NCBI GenBank assembly: GCA_905233445.1
Contig: CAJOEP010000015.1
Location: forward strand, 1 to 54,913
DNA length: 54,913 nucleotides
Reading direction: 5' to 3'
DNA from: an uncultured Bacteroidales bacterium
Lineage (GTDB): Bacteria; Bacteroidota; Bacteroidia; Bacteroidales; F082
Part shown: one piece after another, positions 6,847 to 16,983 of the stretch
How the letters are laid out: each line of letters begins with the position of its first letter
How positions within the stretch are numbered: the first letter of the stretch is position 1
Notes under the pieces: generated by a model
Seen by the model: the letters and a program-made list of their open reading frames with translations, nothing else
Told to the model about the DNA's origin: nothing
Database searches by the model: none
Made by a program: the position numbers and the translations under genes

Positions 6847-7974
6847 TTAGAATTTATAGCTTACCATACACTTGACGCAATGGCTGTTTTTGCCTTCAGT
6901 CTCTTCAATCGAACCTTCTTTGTAGACGGTTTTCTGGATTAGCTGGTAGTTAATCTTAAGGCTCAAGAACTTGTATGGACGATAGTCGATACCGCAACTG
7001 ATGATGTTATAAGGATCTGTTTTGACATCGATGTTCTTCGCAAAACAATCATAACGAGCATAAGCCAAGAGTCTCATTGGGTTTTCATGGCATGTGAAAT
7101 CGAACCAGTAGCCGGCGACTGCATACATACCGTTACTGTTGTATGATGAAACCTCTGTACCAACTATTGAATCAGTTACAATCGGGTCATAAACGTCTTT
7201 CATAGTGCCTGTTTGACCTGCAATGTATTCGGCGCGTGCAACGACTTTGTTGTTGTTGAACTCAGCACCAAATCCGTAACGCTCTCTCTTCAGGGCTTTT
7301 GCTCCATAATGGCCTGTGTAGTATGAACCTGAAATTGTCAAAGTCTTGATAGGCTTGATATTCAAACGGCCGACCAGCTCTTTCTCTTTGTTTTCGTCAG
7401 AGCTTTGCATCTTGTTGCTTGTTCCATCGTTAATAAGTTTGTAAGGACCTGTTCCGTTGAAAACACCAACGCTGTAATCGAAAAGATAATGCTCATCTTT
7501 GCCGATTTTCAAGAATTTTCCTGTGAACATGACACCGAGGTCACGGCCGAGACCGCCAACGCCGCAAACGTCGCTGTAGCCGACGAGTTTAGAGATGACA
7601 TCACCGTAATCTACAGCCTCGAGATCAACAGGATTGATAGGGCTTTCGATAGAGAATGGGAGTTTGAACTGGCCGAACTGCACTGCAAAAGCGTCGCAGA
7701 ATTTTGCCTTTACATAAGCATCGACAAGGGTCGGAACGCTGCTGAAATCGCCCTGAACCTTGTAAGAAATAACCTTGTTGAGGTTACCGCTCACCGACAT
7801 ACGAACACGACGCATGCGGAAAGAGTTGTCGATGTTGTCCTGATCATGAATGTCAACCTGATAAAGTCCTTGGACGAATCCGCTGACTTTCACTTTGTCA
7901 TTTTTCTCTTGTGCAAATGTTAAGCTACTGATAATCACCAGTGTAGCTAACAAAAGGAGTCTAAATTTTCTCAT
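6847..7974 (-). CDS. Outer-membrane porin, phosphate-selective porin O/P-like
   Basis: A 375-residue beta-barrel protein with a signal peptide (MRKFRLLLLATLVIISSLTFA, then QEKND). KVSGFVQGLYQVDIHDQD, FRMRRVRMSVSGN, AFAVQFGQFKLPFSIESP and the C-terminal aromatic strand ending MVSYKF are typical of OprO/OprP-like porins of Bacteroidota. It resembles the neighbouring porin at 8106-9119 over most of its length, so the two are paralogues. A promoter-like TATTTTTG (8015-8022) and a palindromic site (8041-8060) lie upstream, showing a regulated unit of its own. Confidence 0.88.
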   Translation of the reverse strand: MRKFRLLLLATLVIISSLTFAQEKNDKVKVSGFVQGLYQVDIHDQDNIDNSFRMRRVRMSVSGNLNKVISYKVQGDFSSVPTLVDAYVKAKFCDAFAVQFGQFKLPFSIESPINPVDLEAVDYGDVISKLVGYSDVCGVGGLGRDLGVMFTGKFLKIGKDEHYLFDYSVGVFNGTGPYKLINDGTSNKMQSSDENKEKELVGRLNIKPIKTLTISGSYYTGHYGAKALKRERYGFGAEFNNNKVVARAEYIAGQTGTMKDVYDPIVTDSIVGTEVSSYNSNGMYAVAGYWFDFTCHENPMRLLAYARYDCFAKNIDVKTDPYNIISCGIDYRPYKFLSLKINYQLIQKTVYKEGSIEETEGKNSHCVKCMVSYKF

Positions 7975-8014
7975 AAATAATAAAATTAGTTAATACTATT
8001 CTTCGTTTTCGATG

Positions 8015-8060
8015 CAAAAATACAAAAAAAGTAAACGCTTTTACTAAAATTAGTAAAATA
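8015..8060 (-). promoter_or_regulatory. Promoter and candidate operator of the porin-exporter unit
   Basis: TATTTTTG on the minus strand at 8015-8022 is a -7 element. No good -33 TTG is present; in its place lies an inverted repeat, TTTTACTAA-N2-TTAGTAAAA at 8041-8060, with an additional GTAAA/TTTAC pair at 8031-8044. An activator or repressor dimer may bind here. The regulator is unknown. Confidence 0.55.
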
Positions 8061-8105
8061 TTTTACTTTTTTTAATAAAAAATCAAATAATCTTATGAAA
8101 ATGAA

Positions 8106-9119
8106 TTAGAATCTGAAGTTCAGAATGGCTACGATGGCATGTCCTTCCTTACCATTTTCCCAGCTTTCAAACAGATAGTTGAGCTTGAAATTCAGTTGAT
8201 TTATTGGCAAATAGTATATGCTTGCGGTAAAATAATTTGCAACACCTTTTTCAATAGAAGTGTCGGTGTCTATTCTGTCGTAACGCAGCACCGGCATGAT
8301 TTTCTGCTTGCCTTTGCATATGTTGAACCGATATCCAGCTACGGCATAAAAACCGTTACTTTGTACAGTTCTGTCAATGTGACCCGTTTCGGCTCCGATA
8401 TATTCCGAACGGATGACGAGTCTGTCATTTTTATATTGAACGCCGACGGTCCAGCGGTTGAATTCACCTTTATTTATTGTATCGCAGAAATAATCGCCGA
8501 TACGAATTGCGCCAGTAACTGTGATGCCTTTTATCGGGTGGAGGTCAATACGGCCGACAACTGCCTTATTATCGTTATTATCAATATTATTGATGCCGTT
8601 GCCATTAAAAACTCCAGCTTTATATTCCACAAAATTATTGAATAATTTGCCGCTTGCCATCACGCCTATGTCGCTACCGAGTGCGCCGAGAGGGCAGATA
8701 TAGCTAAACTCATATCCCACAAGCTGTTTGATAGCCATGCCATAATCGAAAATCTCGCATCCGAAAGCAGGGTTCAAGTCGTTTTCGATGGTGAAAGGTG
8801 TCTTAAACTGGCCTGCCTGGATGGCGAAAGCGTCGCAGACATCATATTTGACAAATGCATTGACCAGCATAGGTGTTCTGACGAAGTCACCACCCACTGC
8901 CCAAGAGAGATTTTTGGTAAAATTGCCGTTTAAACTAAGGCTGACACGGTGAAAACGGAATGAGTTACTCTGATTGTTGAAATCTTTGTCGAAGTTTGCG
9001 TCGAAGCGAAACTGTGCAAACCCTGAAATCTTCGGAGTTCTGTCAACGTTATCTTGCGCAGAAGATAAAACGCTGATAGTCAGCATCAAAGCCAACAAAG
9101 TAAATCTGAACTTTTTCAT
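8106..9119 (-). CDS. Outer-membrane porin, phosphate-selective porin O/P-like (paralogue)
   Basis: A 337-residue barrel protein with a signal peptide (MKKFRFTLLALMLTISVLSSA, then QDNVD). KISGFAQFRFDANFDKDF, FRFHRVSLSLNGN, AFAIQAGQFKTPFTIEND and the terminal strand AILNFRF parallel the neighbouring porin at 6847-7974. Its start codon is only six bases after the stop codon of atpC, so it is probably read through from the ileS-lspA-atpDC transcript. Coupling a porin to the F1 beta and epsilon genes is unusual. The transported solute is unknown. Confidence 0.87.
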   Translation of the reverse strand: MKKFRFTLLALMLTISVLSSAQDNVDRTPKISGFAQFRFDANFDKDFNNQSNSFRFHRVSLSLNGNFTKNLSWAVGGDFVRTPMLVNAFVKYDVCDAFAIQAGQFKTPFTIENDLNPAFGCEIFDYGMAIKQLVGYEFSYICPLGALGSDIGVMASGKLFNNFVEYKAGVFNGNGINNIDNNDNKAVVGRIDLHPIKGITVTGAIRIGDYFCDTINKGEFNRWTVGVQYKNDRLVIRSEYIGAETGHIDRTVQSNGFYAVAGYRFNICKGKQKIMPVLRYDRIDTDTSIEKGVANYFTASIYYLPINQLNFKLNYLFESWENGKEGHAIVAILNFRF

Positions 9120-9125
9120 CGCAAA

Positions 9126-9362
9126 CTATTCCGCCAACACCATAATCTTGTTTTCCAGCACCTCGCAAACACCGCCTTTGATGTCGAAATACTGCAGTTT
9201 GCCGTCGGTGGTCTGCACCTTGGCGCGACCTTTTCCCAGTGCTGCTATCATCGGGGCGTGGTTGTTAAGAATCTCAAACAATCCGTCGCTTCCTGGCAAC
9301 TGCACCAAGTCGGCATCGCCGCTGAAAACCTGCTTGTCGGGAGTCGTTATCTCAAGTTTCAT
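9126..9362 (-). CDS. atpC: ATP synthase F1 epsilon subunit
   Basis: A 78-residue protein with the beta-sandwich start MKLEITTPDKQVFSGDADLV and GSDGLFEILNNHAPMIAALG, the usual epsilon N-terminal domain. It lacks the C-terminal helical hairpin of longer epsilon subunits, which is common in Bacteroidota and would remove the inhibitory arm. It follows atpD by three bases and is followed by a porin gene, not by atpB/E/F. Confidence 0.95.
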   Translation of the reverse strand: MKLEITTPDKQVFSGDADLVQLPGSDGLFEILNNHAPMIAALGKGRAKVQTTDGKLQYFDIKGGVCEVLENKIMVLAE

Positions 9363-9365
9363 GGC

Positions 9366-11441
<2,076 letters not shown>

Positions 11442-11445
<4 letters not shown>

Positions 11446-11840
11446 TTCCTCTTGTTCTGATTCATCTTGGCTTCGACACTGAGCGTGGCATGCGGCACAG
11501 CACGCAGACGTTCCTTCGGGATGAGCTTGCCAGTAACACGGCAAACGCCGTATGTCTTGTTCTCTATGCGAATCAAAGCGTTCTCGAGGTTCTTGATGTA
11601 CTTGGCCTGACGAACCGCCAAGGCGCTGTTTTCTTCTTTCGACAATACGGCAGCACCCTCTTCCAAAATCTTGAAAGTAGGAGCCGTGTCGTCGGAATTG
11701 TCACCTGTGGCAATGTTTTCCTGCAATAACGCAAGGTCCTTGCGAGCCTGCGTAAGTCTTTCCATAATCAATTCCTTGAATTCATCCAGTTCTTCGTCAG
11801 AATATCTGGTTTTTTCTGATGTGTTGACTGTTTCTTCCAT
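11442..11840 (-). CDS. DksA/TraR-family regulator with degenerate zinc finger
   Basis: A 132-residue protein with a coiled-coil N-terminal half (DEELDEFKELIMERLTQARK) and a C-terminal finger region YGVCRVTGKLIPKERLRAVP. Only the first cysteine of the usual four remains; the others read as Gly, His/Ala and non-cysteine residues. This altered form is widespread in Bacteroidota next to ileS and lspA. Family members bind the secondary channel of RNA polymerase and tune transcription with ppGpp. It starts 13 bases after ileS and is coupled to lspA by an ATGA overlap. Confidence 0.88.
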
Positions 11841-11853
11841 ATCTTAAAGATTT

Positions 11854-14800
11854 TTATGCTTTCTTTATCGTTAATTTCACCGAAATCTTATCGACAAGTT
11901 CTTGAGCCTCAATGTTTTCAAGCTTGTCAACAATCTCAAGTGTGGCAAGTGTCTCCGAGCAGATGTATTCACCGAAACGCTCCACAGGTTTCATGATGTC
12001 GGCGTTCTTCTCAATTGTCAAGATAATCTTGTCGGTGACTTCCAATCCGCTGTCTTTACGCATGTTCTGCACACGGTTGACGATTTCTCTTGCGAGACCT
12101 TCTTCAAACAGCTCCTGCGAGATTGTGATGTCGAGGGCAACGGTCATGTTGTCTTGTGTCGTCACAGTCCAGCCAGGGATGTCCTCCGTGGTGATGAGCG
12201 CGTCTTCAAGGATGAGCTTAACCTCTTCACCCTCAACAGTTAATGTCACACCGCCGTTTTTCTCAAAACTTCTGATTTCGTCCTGTGTCATGGCGGCGAA
12301 GAAACGTGAGAGCTGTCCCATGTATTTGGCGTAACGGGTCTTTAACGAAGCGAAGTTAGGTCTTATTTTCTTCACCAAGATGTTGAGCTCGCCTGTCAGA
12401 TATTCCACTTTCTTCACGTTGACTTCCGAGAGGATGAGGCCTTCGACCTTTTCAAGCTGCTGTTTCATATCGTCGCTCAACACCGGAATCATGATTCTTG
12501 ACAATGGCTGACGCACGCGGATGTTTGCTTTCTTTCTCAACGAAAGCACCATCGATGCGACGAGCTGTGCCATCTCCATGCGCTCCTCGAGTTTCTTGTC
12601 GATGCATTTCTCGTTTGCCTGCGGGAACTTTGTCAGATGCACCGATTCTGCGCTGTCGCGATGTGTCACGGCGTTGAGGTCGCGGTAGAGCTGCTCGCTG
12701 AAGAACGGAGCGATAGGCGAAATCAGGCGTGCCAAAGTGTCGAGGCAGGTGTACAATGTCTGATATGCCGAGGTCTTGTCGTCCGAACCGTTGCTCTTCC
12801 AGAAACGGCGGCGTGACAAGCGCACGTACCAGTTGCTCAAATGTGCGTCAACGAAGTTGCCGATGGCACGGCCTGCCTTTGTTGGCTCGTAGCTTTCGTA
12901 GTCTTTCTCAACCTCCAAAATGAGCGAGTTTAACTCCGACAAAATCCATCTGTCGATTTCAGGACGTTTCTCAAACGGGATGTCTGCTTCTTTGTACTCG
13001 AATCCGTCGATGTTGGCGTATAACGCGAAGAATGCGTAGGTGTTGTATAATGTTCCGAAGAACTTGCGGCGCACGTCATCGACGCCTTCTTCGTCAAATT
13101 TCAGGTTGTCCCAAGGCTGGGAATTGGTAATCATGTACCAACGCACAGCATCAGCACCGTATTTTGTGATGGCTCCGAATGGGTCAACAGCGTTGCCCAA
13201 ACGTTTCGACATCTTGTTGCCGTTCTTGTCGAGCACCAAACCATTGGAAATCACGTTCTTATATGCCACTGAGTCGAAACACATCGTTGCGATTGCGTGC
13301 AAAGTGAAGAACCAACCACGTGTCTGGTCAACGCCTTCAGCGATGAAGTCAGCCGGGAAGGTCTTGTCGTTGAGCTGACCAGGTTTGCCCATGTAATGAA
13401 TCTGTGCGTAAGGCATAGCACCTGAGTCGAACCACACGTCGATGAGGTCAGGCTCACGGAACATCTTCTTTCCAGATTTTGAAACCAAAACCACGTTGTC
13501 AATATATGGTCTGTGCAGGTCAAACTTGGTGTAATCCTCTGATTTATAAGGATTTTCCTTCATAAATCCTGCCTTGACTGACTTTTCAATCTCTTCGCGG
13601 AGCTGTGCCACGCTGCCGATGCAGATTTCTTCATTGCCGTCTTCAGTGCGCCAGATTGGAAGTGGGGTTCCCCAGTAACGTGAACGTGAGAGGTTCCAGT
13701 CGACGAGGTTCTCGAGCCAGTTGCCGAAACGACCACTACCTGTTGCCTCAGGCTTCCAGTTGATGGTCTTGTTGAGCTCTATCATCCTGTCTTTCAACGC
13801 TGTGGTCTTGATGAACCAGCTGTCGAGAGGGTAGTAGAGGACAGGTTTGTCGGTACGCCAGCAGTGCGGATAGTTGTGGGTGTGTTTCTCGCTCTTGAAG
13901 AGCTTGCCCTGTTCCTTCAGCATGATGACGATTTCGACATCCAACGAGATATCTTTGTCGGTCTTTGTCGGGTCGTAGGCGTTTTTCACGAACTTGCCTG
14001 CGTATTTTGCGTATTCCTCAACATCTACGTGAGTCTTAACCCATTCAGGATCAAGGTCTTCGATGTTGAAGAATTTACCAGTCTTATCGACCATCGGCTG
14101 TGCCTTGCCGTCTTTATCAATGAGGTGCAGTGGTGGGATGTTGGTCTGTTTTGCGACTCTGTTATCGTCGGCACCGAAAGTAGGAGCGATATGGACGATG
14201 CCTGTTCCATCTTCGGTCGTGACGTAGTCGCCAGGAATCACGCGGAATCCGTCGCCATCAGGTTTTACCCACGGGATGAGCGGCTCATAGTAGATGCCTG
14301 CGAGTTCCTTGCCTTTGCAGGTGCCCAAAACTTCGTATGGAAGCTTCTTGTCGCCGACTTTCCAGTCTTCAAACTTCGGTTTTTCCTCTTCTGATGGGAA
14401 GAACGAAGTCATCAGAGGCTTTCCGATGATGATGTAAATCTGCTCGCCACTGACAGGGTTCACTGTCTTCACGAGGTTGTACTCAATGCCAGGACCAACT
14501 GCCAATGCTGTGTTCGATGGCAATGTCCAAGGTGTTGTGGTCCAAGCCACTGCAAAAGTTGTCAGTTGGCAGTTGTCAGTTGTCAGTTTGAAAATCTCTT
14601 TCAACTTTTCACTTTCAACTTTTAACTTAAACATTGCCACGCAGGTGAGGTCTTTCACATCGCGATAGCAACCAGGCATGTTCAACTCGTGTGAGCTCAA
14701 GCCTGTTCCAGCAGCCGGCGAATATGGCTGAATTGTATATCCTTTGTAGAGTAAGCCTTTGTTATACAAGTCTTTAAGCAAGAACCACAAAGTCTCGATA

Positions 14801-15270
14801 TATTCGTTTGTGAATGTGATGTAAGGGTTGTTAAGGTCCACCCAGTAGCCCATCTGACGGGTGAGGTCGTCCCAGCGGTCCTTGTATTTCATCACTTCCT
14901 CGCGGCATGCGCGGTTGTAGTCGTCCACGCTGATTTTTTTCCCGATGTCTTCCTTGGTGATGCCGAGTTTTTTCTCAACGCCAAGTTCCACTGGCAGTCC
15001 GTGGGTGTCCCATCCGGCCTTGCGGCTCACATATTTTCCCTTTAAAGTCTGGAAACGGCAGAAAGTGTCCTTAATGGTACGCGCCATCACGTGATGGATG
15101 CCCGGCATGCCGTTTGCCGACGGTGGACCTTCGTAAAAAACGTAGGCTGTGCCGTTCTTGGTGTTTTCCAAACTCTTGTTGAAGATGTCGTTATCTTCCC
15201 AATACTTGCGGATCTCATCAGCTATGTTGGTGAGATTCAAAAACTTATATTCGCGATAAGCGTTTTTCAT
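11854..15270 (-). CDS. ileS: Isoleucyl-tRNA synthetase with a repeat-encoded insertion
   Basis: A 1138-residue class I synthetase charging tRNA-Ile. The HIGH-equivalent motif is SANGMPGIHHVMA near residue 53, the editing-domain entry WTTTPWTLPSNTA near 243, the tryptophan-rich loop WDTHGLPVE near 93, and KMSKR (NGNKMSKRLGNA) near 685. Length and order fit the long type-2 IleS common in this phylum. Residues about 213-238 (containing KLKVESEKLKE and LTTDNCQLTT) do not look like family sequence: they are the in-frame translation of two abutting heptamer repeat arrays at 14557-14630. The gene leads the ileS-dksA-lspA-atpDC run. Confidence 0.97.
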   Translation of the reverse strand: MKNAYREYKFLNLTNIADEIRKYWEDNDIFNKSLENTKNGTAYVFYEGPPSANGMPGIHHVMARTIKDTFCRFQTLKGKYVSRKAGWDTHGLPVELGVEKKLGITKEDIGKKISVDDYNRACREEVMKYKDRWDDLTRQMGYWVDLNNPYITFTNEYIETLWFLLKDLYNKGLLYKGYTIQPYSPAAGTGLSSHELNMPGCYRDVKDLTCVAMFKLKVESEKLKEIFKLTTDNCQLTTFAVAWTTTPWTLPSNTALAVGPGIEYNLVKTVNPVSGEQIYIIIGKPLMTSFFPSEEEKPKFEDWKVGDKKLPYEVLGTCKGKELAGIYYEPLIPWVKPDGDGFRVIPGDYVTTEDGTGIVHIAPTFGADDNRVAKQTNIPPLHLIDKDGKAQPMVDKTGKFFNIEDLDPEWVKTHVDVEEYAKYAGKFVKNAYDPTKTDKDISLDVEIVIMLKEQGKLFKSEKHTHNYPHCWRTDKPVLYYPLDSWFIKTTALKDRMIELNKTINWKPEATGSGRFGNWLENLVDWNLSRSRYWGTPLPIWRTEDGNEEICIGSVAQLREEIEKSVKAGFMKENPYKSEDYTKFDLHRPYIDNVVLVSKSGKKMFREPDLIDVWFDSGAMPYAQIHYMGKPGQLNDKTFPADFIAEGVDQTRGWFFTLHAIATMCFDSVAYKNVISNGLVLDKNGNKMSKRLGNAVDPFGAITKYGADAVRWYMITNSQPWDNLKFDEEGVDDVRRKFFGTLYNTYAFFALYANIDGFEYKEADIPFEKRPEIDRWILSELNSLILEVEKDYESYEPTKAGRAIGNFVDAHLSNWYVRLSRRRFWKSNGSDDKTSAYQTLYTCLDTLARLISPIAPFFSEQLYRDLNAVTHRDSAESVHLTKFPQANEKCIDKKLEERMEMAQLVASMVLSLRKKANIRVRQPLSRIMIPVLSDDMKQQLEKVEGLILSEVNVKKVEYLTGELNILVKKIRPNFASLKTRYAKYMGQLSRFFAAMTQDEIRSFEKNGGVTLTVEGEEVKLILEDALITTEDIPGWTVTTQDNMTVALDITISQELFEEGLAREIVNRVQNMRKDSGLEVTDKIILTIEKNADIMKPVERFGEYICSETLATLEIVDKLENIEAQELVDKISVKLTIKKA
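14557..14630. repeat. Two heptamer repeat arrays inside ileS
   Basis: On the coding strand, positions 14628-14600 hold units AAGTTAA, AAGTTGA, AAGTGAA, AAGTTGA, and positions 14589-14557 hold AACTGAC, AACTGAC, AACTGCC, AACTGAC. Both are tandem seven-base words in frame with ileS. The second array belongs to the same family as the repeats at 16773, 22041 and 27152. Confidence 0.9.
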
Positions 15271-15299
15271 AAAACGTTAAATTTTTTCTAAATAATCTG

Positions 15300-15307
15300 C
15301 AAAGATA
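15300..15307 (-). promoter_or_regulatory. -7 element of the ileS promoter
   Basis: TATCTTTG on the minus strand, 30 bases upstream of the ileS ATG. No clear TTG is found 19-21 bases further upstream. It is divergent from the ROK gene promoter in the same spacer. Confidence 0.5.
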
Positions 15308-15327
15308 AAAAAAAGAATTGATTTTAA

Positions 15328-15357
15328 TTGATATTATTTAAAGTTTTTTTAATTTTG
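15328..15357 (+). promoter_or_regulatory. Promoter of the ROK kinase gene
   Basis: TTG at 15328-15330 and TAATTTTG at 15350-15357 are 19 bases apart, in the AT-rich spacer divergent from ileS. Confidence 0.7.
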
Positions 15358-15395
15358 CAAAGAAATTTATCATTTTGAAATAAAAATTGGCAAAT

Positions 15396-16346
15396 ATGAA
15401 ATTAAATCACTCTATCGGAATCGATATCGGAGGCACAAATACCGACATCGGAATCGTCCGCGCTGACGGAAAAATCATCGACAAGGAAAACCTGCACACC
15501 AATGAATATTACGACGCTGAGCTTTACGTGAAAGATATGGCTGATAAAATCAAGATTTTGCTTGAACGCAACCATATTGCTGAAATCGACGGCATCGGAA
15601 TCGGTGCCCCGAATGGAAACACATACACCGGAAGCATCGACAAGGCTCCTAACTTGAACTTCAAAGGTCAGGTGAAGCTCGCCGAGATGATGAAGAAACA
15701 CATTGATACTAAAGTAGTTGTGTCGAACGACGCCAACGCAGCGGCTTACGGCGAAATGATTTACGGAGGCGCTAAAAACCTCGATCATTTCATTACTTTC
15801 ACTCTCGGAACAGGTGTCGGAAGCGGTATCATCATCGACCGCAAGCTGATTTTGGGTTCGACAAGTACCGCTGGTGAGCTGGGTCACTCGATTATAATCA
15901 TCAACGGTCGTCAGTGCGGCTGCGGTCGAAAAGGCTGTTTGGAGACTTACACCTCGGCTGGTGGCATCCGTCGCACCGCTCTCGAGTTGATGGAGCAGAA
16001 TCCTTTATACAATGGCGTTTTGAAACAGGTCGCGCCTGAACACCTCACCTCGAAAATGGTCGGTGACGCAGCAAATGCTGGTGACCCAATCGGTATCCAA
16101 ACTTTCGAAAATGTTGGTTATCTTCTCGGCATCGCGATGGCAAATGCAGTCACGTTCTCCGCACCGCAGGCAATCTTCCTCATGGGAGGCCCTGTGCACG
16201 CCGGCGAGGTGCTGATGAAGCCTCTCCGCAAATCATTTGAGGAGCATCTGCTGAACATTTACGAAGGTACAGTGGAAATCCGCGTGTCGGAGTTGAAAGA
16301 CAACGAGGTCGCCATCCTCGGCGCCGCCGCATTGTGCCAACTATAA
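15396..16346 (+). CDS. ROK-family sugar kinase (glucokinase-like)
   Basis: A 316-residue protein. GIDIGGTNTDIGIV at the N-terminus is the ATP phosphate motif. NDANAAAYGE and TLGTGVGSGIIID follow. GELGHSIIIINGRQCGCGRKG with CLETYTSAGG is the ROK signature with the zinc-binding His and cysteines. Sugar kinases of this group phosphorylate glucose, N-acetylglucosamine or N-acetylmannosamine; the sequence alone does not decide which. The ATG at 15396 begins MKLNHSIGIDIGG. Its 3' end overlaps by six bases with the convergent gene at 16341. Confidence 0.9.
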   Translation: MKLNHSIGIDIGGTNTDIGIVRADGKIIDKENLHTNEYYDAELYVKDMADKIKILLERNHIAEIDGIGIGAPNGNTYTGSIDKAPNLNFKGQVKLAEMMKKHIDTKVVVSNDANAAAYGEMIYGGAKNLDHFITFTLGTGVGSGIIIDRKLILGSTSTAGELGHSIIIINGRQCGCGRKGCLETYTSAGGIRRTALELMEQNPLYNGVLKQVAPEHLTSKMVGDAANAGDPIGIQTFENVGYLLGIAMANAVTFSAPQAIFLMGGPVHAGEVLMKPLRKSFEEHLLNIYEGTVEIRVSELKDNEVAILGAAALCQL

Positions 16347-16766
16347 ATATTGTATAGGCGAAAAAACCAAACATCCAACCAGTGCGAACAGAGTCACCGT
16401 CAGCAGTGACAATGCGAACACTGGTTTGTTGCGCCTGAAGAATTTTCTCACAACGACAGCCATTACTGGCACCGACATTACAGGGAGCATCGGGATGAAA
16501 AGCCATACGGGATATTTCTTCTTAAAAGAGACGATTTTTCTGGCTTTTCTCAGTTGTTTCTCGGTGGGATGCGATTTTTTCTTTTTGTAAAAACGGTTCA
16601 GAATGATGTCGCAGAAAAAATAAAACAGCGTAAACCCCGCCATGGCTCCTAAAGCCGTCGCTGCAAAGGTGACGCCAAACGACAATCCCACCGCAAACCC
16701 TATCGAAGGAGCGAAAAACGTCTTAATCACTGACGCTAAAACAATAGAAAGTATCTTCCAAAACAT
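16341..16766 (-). CDS. Small integral membrane protein, unknown function
   Basis: A 141-residue protein with about four hydrophobic helices (around 5-30, 33-52, 85-105 and 115-138), separated by a strongly basic segment (NRFYKKKKSHPTEKQLRK). No family is recognised with certainty. The ATG at 16766 is preceded directly by the inverted heptamer array at 16773-16845, which would lie in its leader. It is convergent with the ROK gene and overlaps it by six bases. Confidence 0.7.
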   Translation of the reverse strand: MFWKILSIVLASVIKTFFAPSIGFAVGLSFGVTFAATALGAMAGFTLFYFFCDIILNRFYKKKKSHPTEKQLRKARKIVSFKKKYPVWLFIPMLPVMSVPVMAVVVRKFFRRNKPVFALSLLTVTLFALVGCLVFSPIQYL

Positions 16767-16772
16767 TTTTCA

Positions 16773-16845
16773 AGTTTGCAGTTACCAGTTTGCAGTTACC
16801 ATTTAATTGTCAACTGGTAACTGCCAACTGCCAACTGATTAACTA
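16773..16845. repeat. CAGTTRC/AACTGCC heptamer hairpin array
   Basis: The left arm reads AGTTTGC, AGTTACC, AGTTTGC, AGTTACC; the right arm reads AACTGGT, AACTGCC, AACTGCC, AACTGAT. The arms are reverse complements around ATTTAATTGTC and can form a long hairpin. It lies between the small membrane protein gene and tRNA-Thr. Confidence 0.92.
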
Positions 16846-16862
16846 TATTTTTTACTTTTCTG

Positions 16863-16892
16863 TTGCAGCAATACAAAAATTTTGTATTTTTG
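16863..16892 (+). promoter_or_regulatory. Promoter of tRNA-Thr
   Basis: TTG at 16863-16865, then 19 bases, then TATTTTTG at 16885-16892; the tRNA starts 14 bases downstream, the same geometry as at tRNA-Cys. Confidence 0.75.
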
Positions 16893-16905
16893 CCGTCTCA
16901 AAAAC

Positions 16906-16978
<73 letters not shown>

Positions 16979-16983
16979 CTTTT

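Noticed and set aside
7405..7923. 172-codon plus-strand frame opposite the porin gene
   Set aside because: Antisense to a porin with signal peptide and barrel strands; no motif of its own.
16773..16845. CRISPR array
   Set aside because: Units are only seven bases long with no unique spacers, and the two halves are reverse complements; no cas genes are present. The same holds for the arrays at 5342, 22041, 27152 and 37028.
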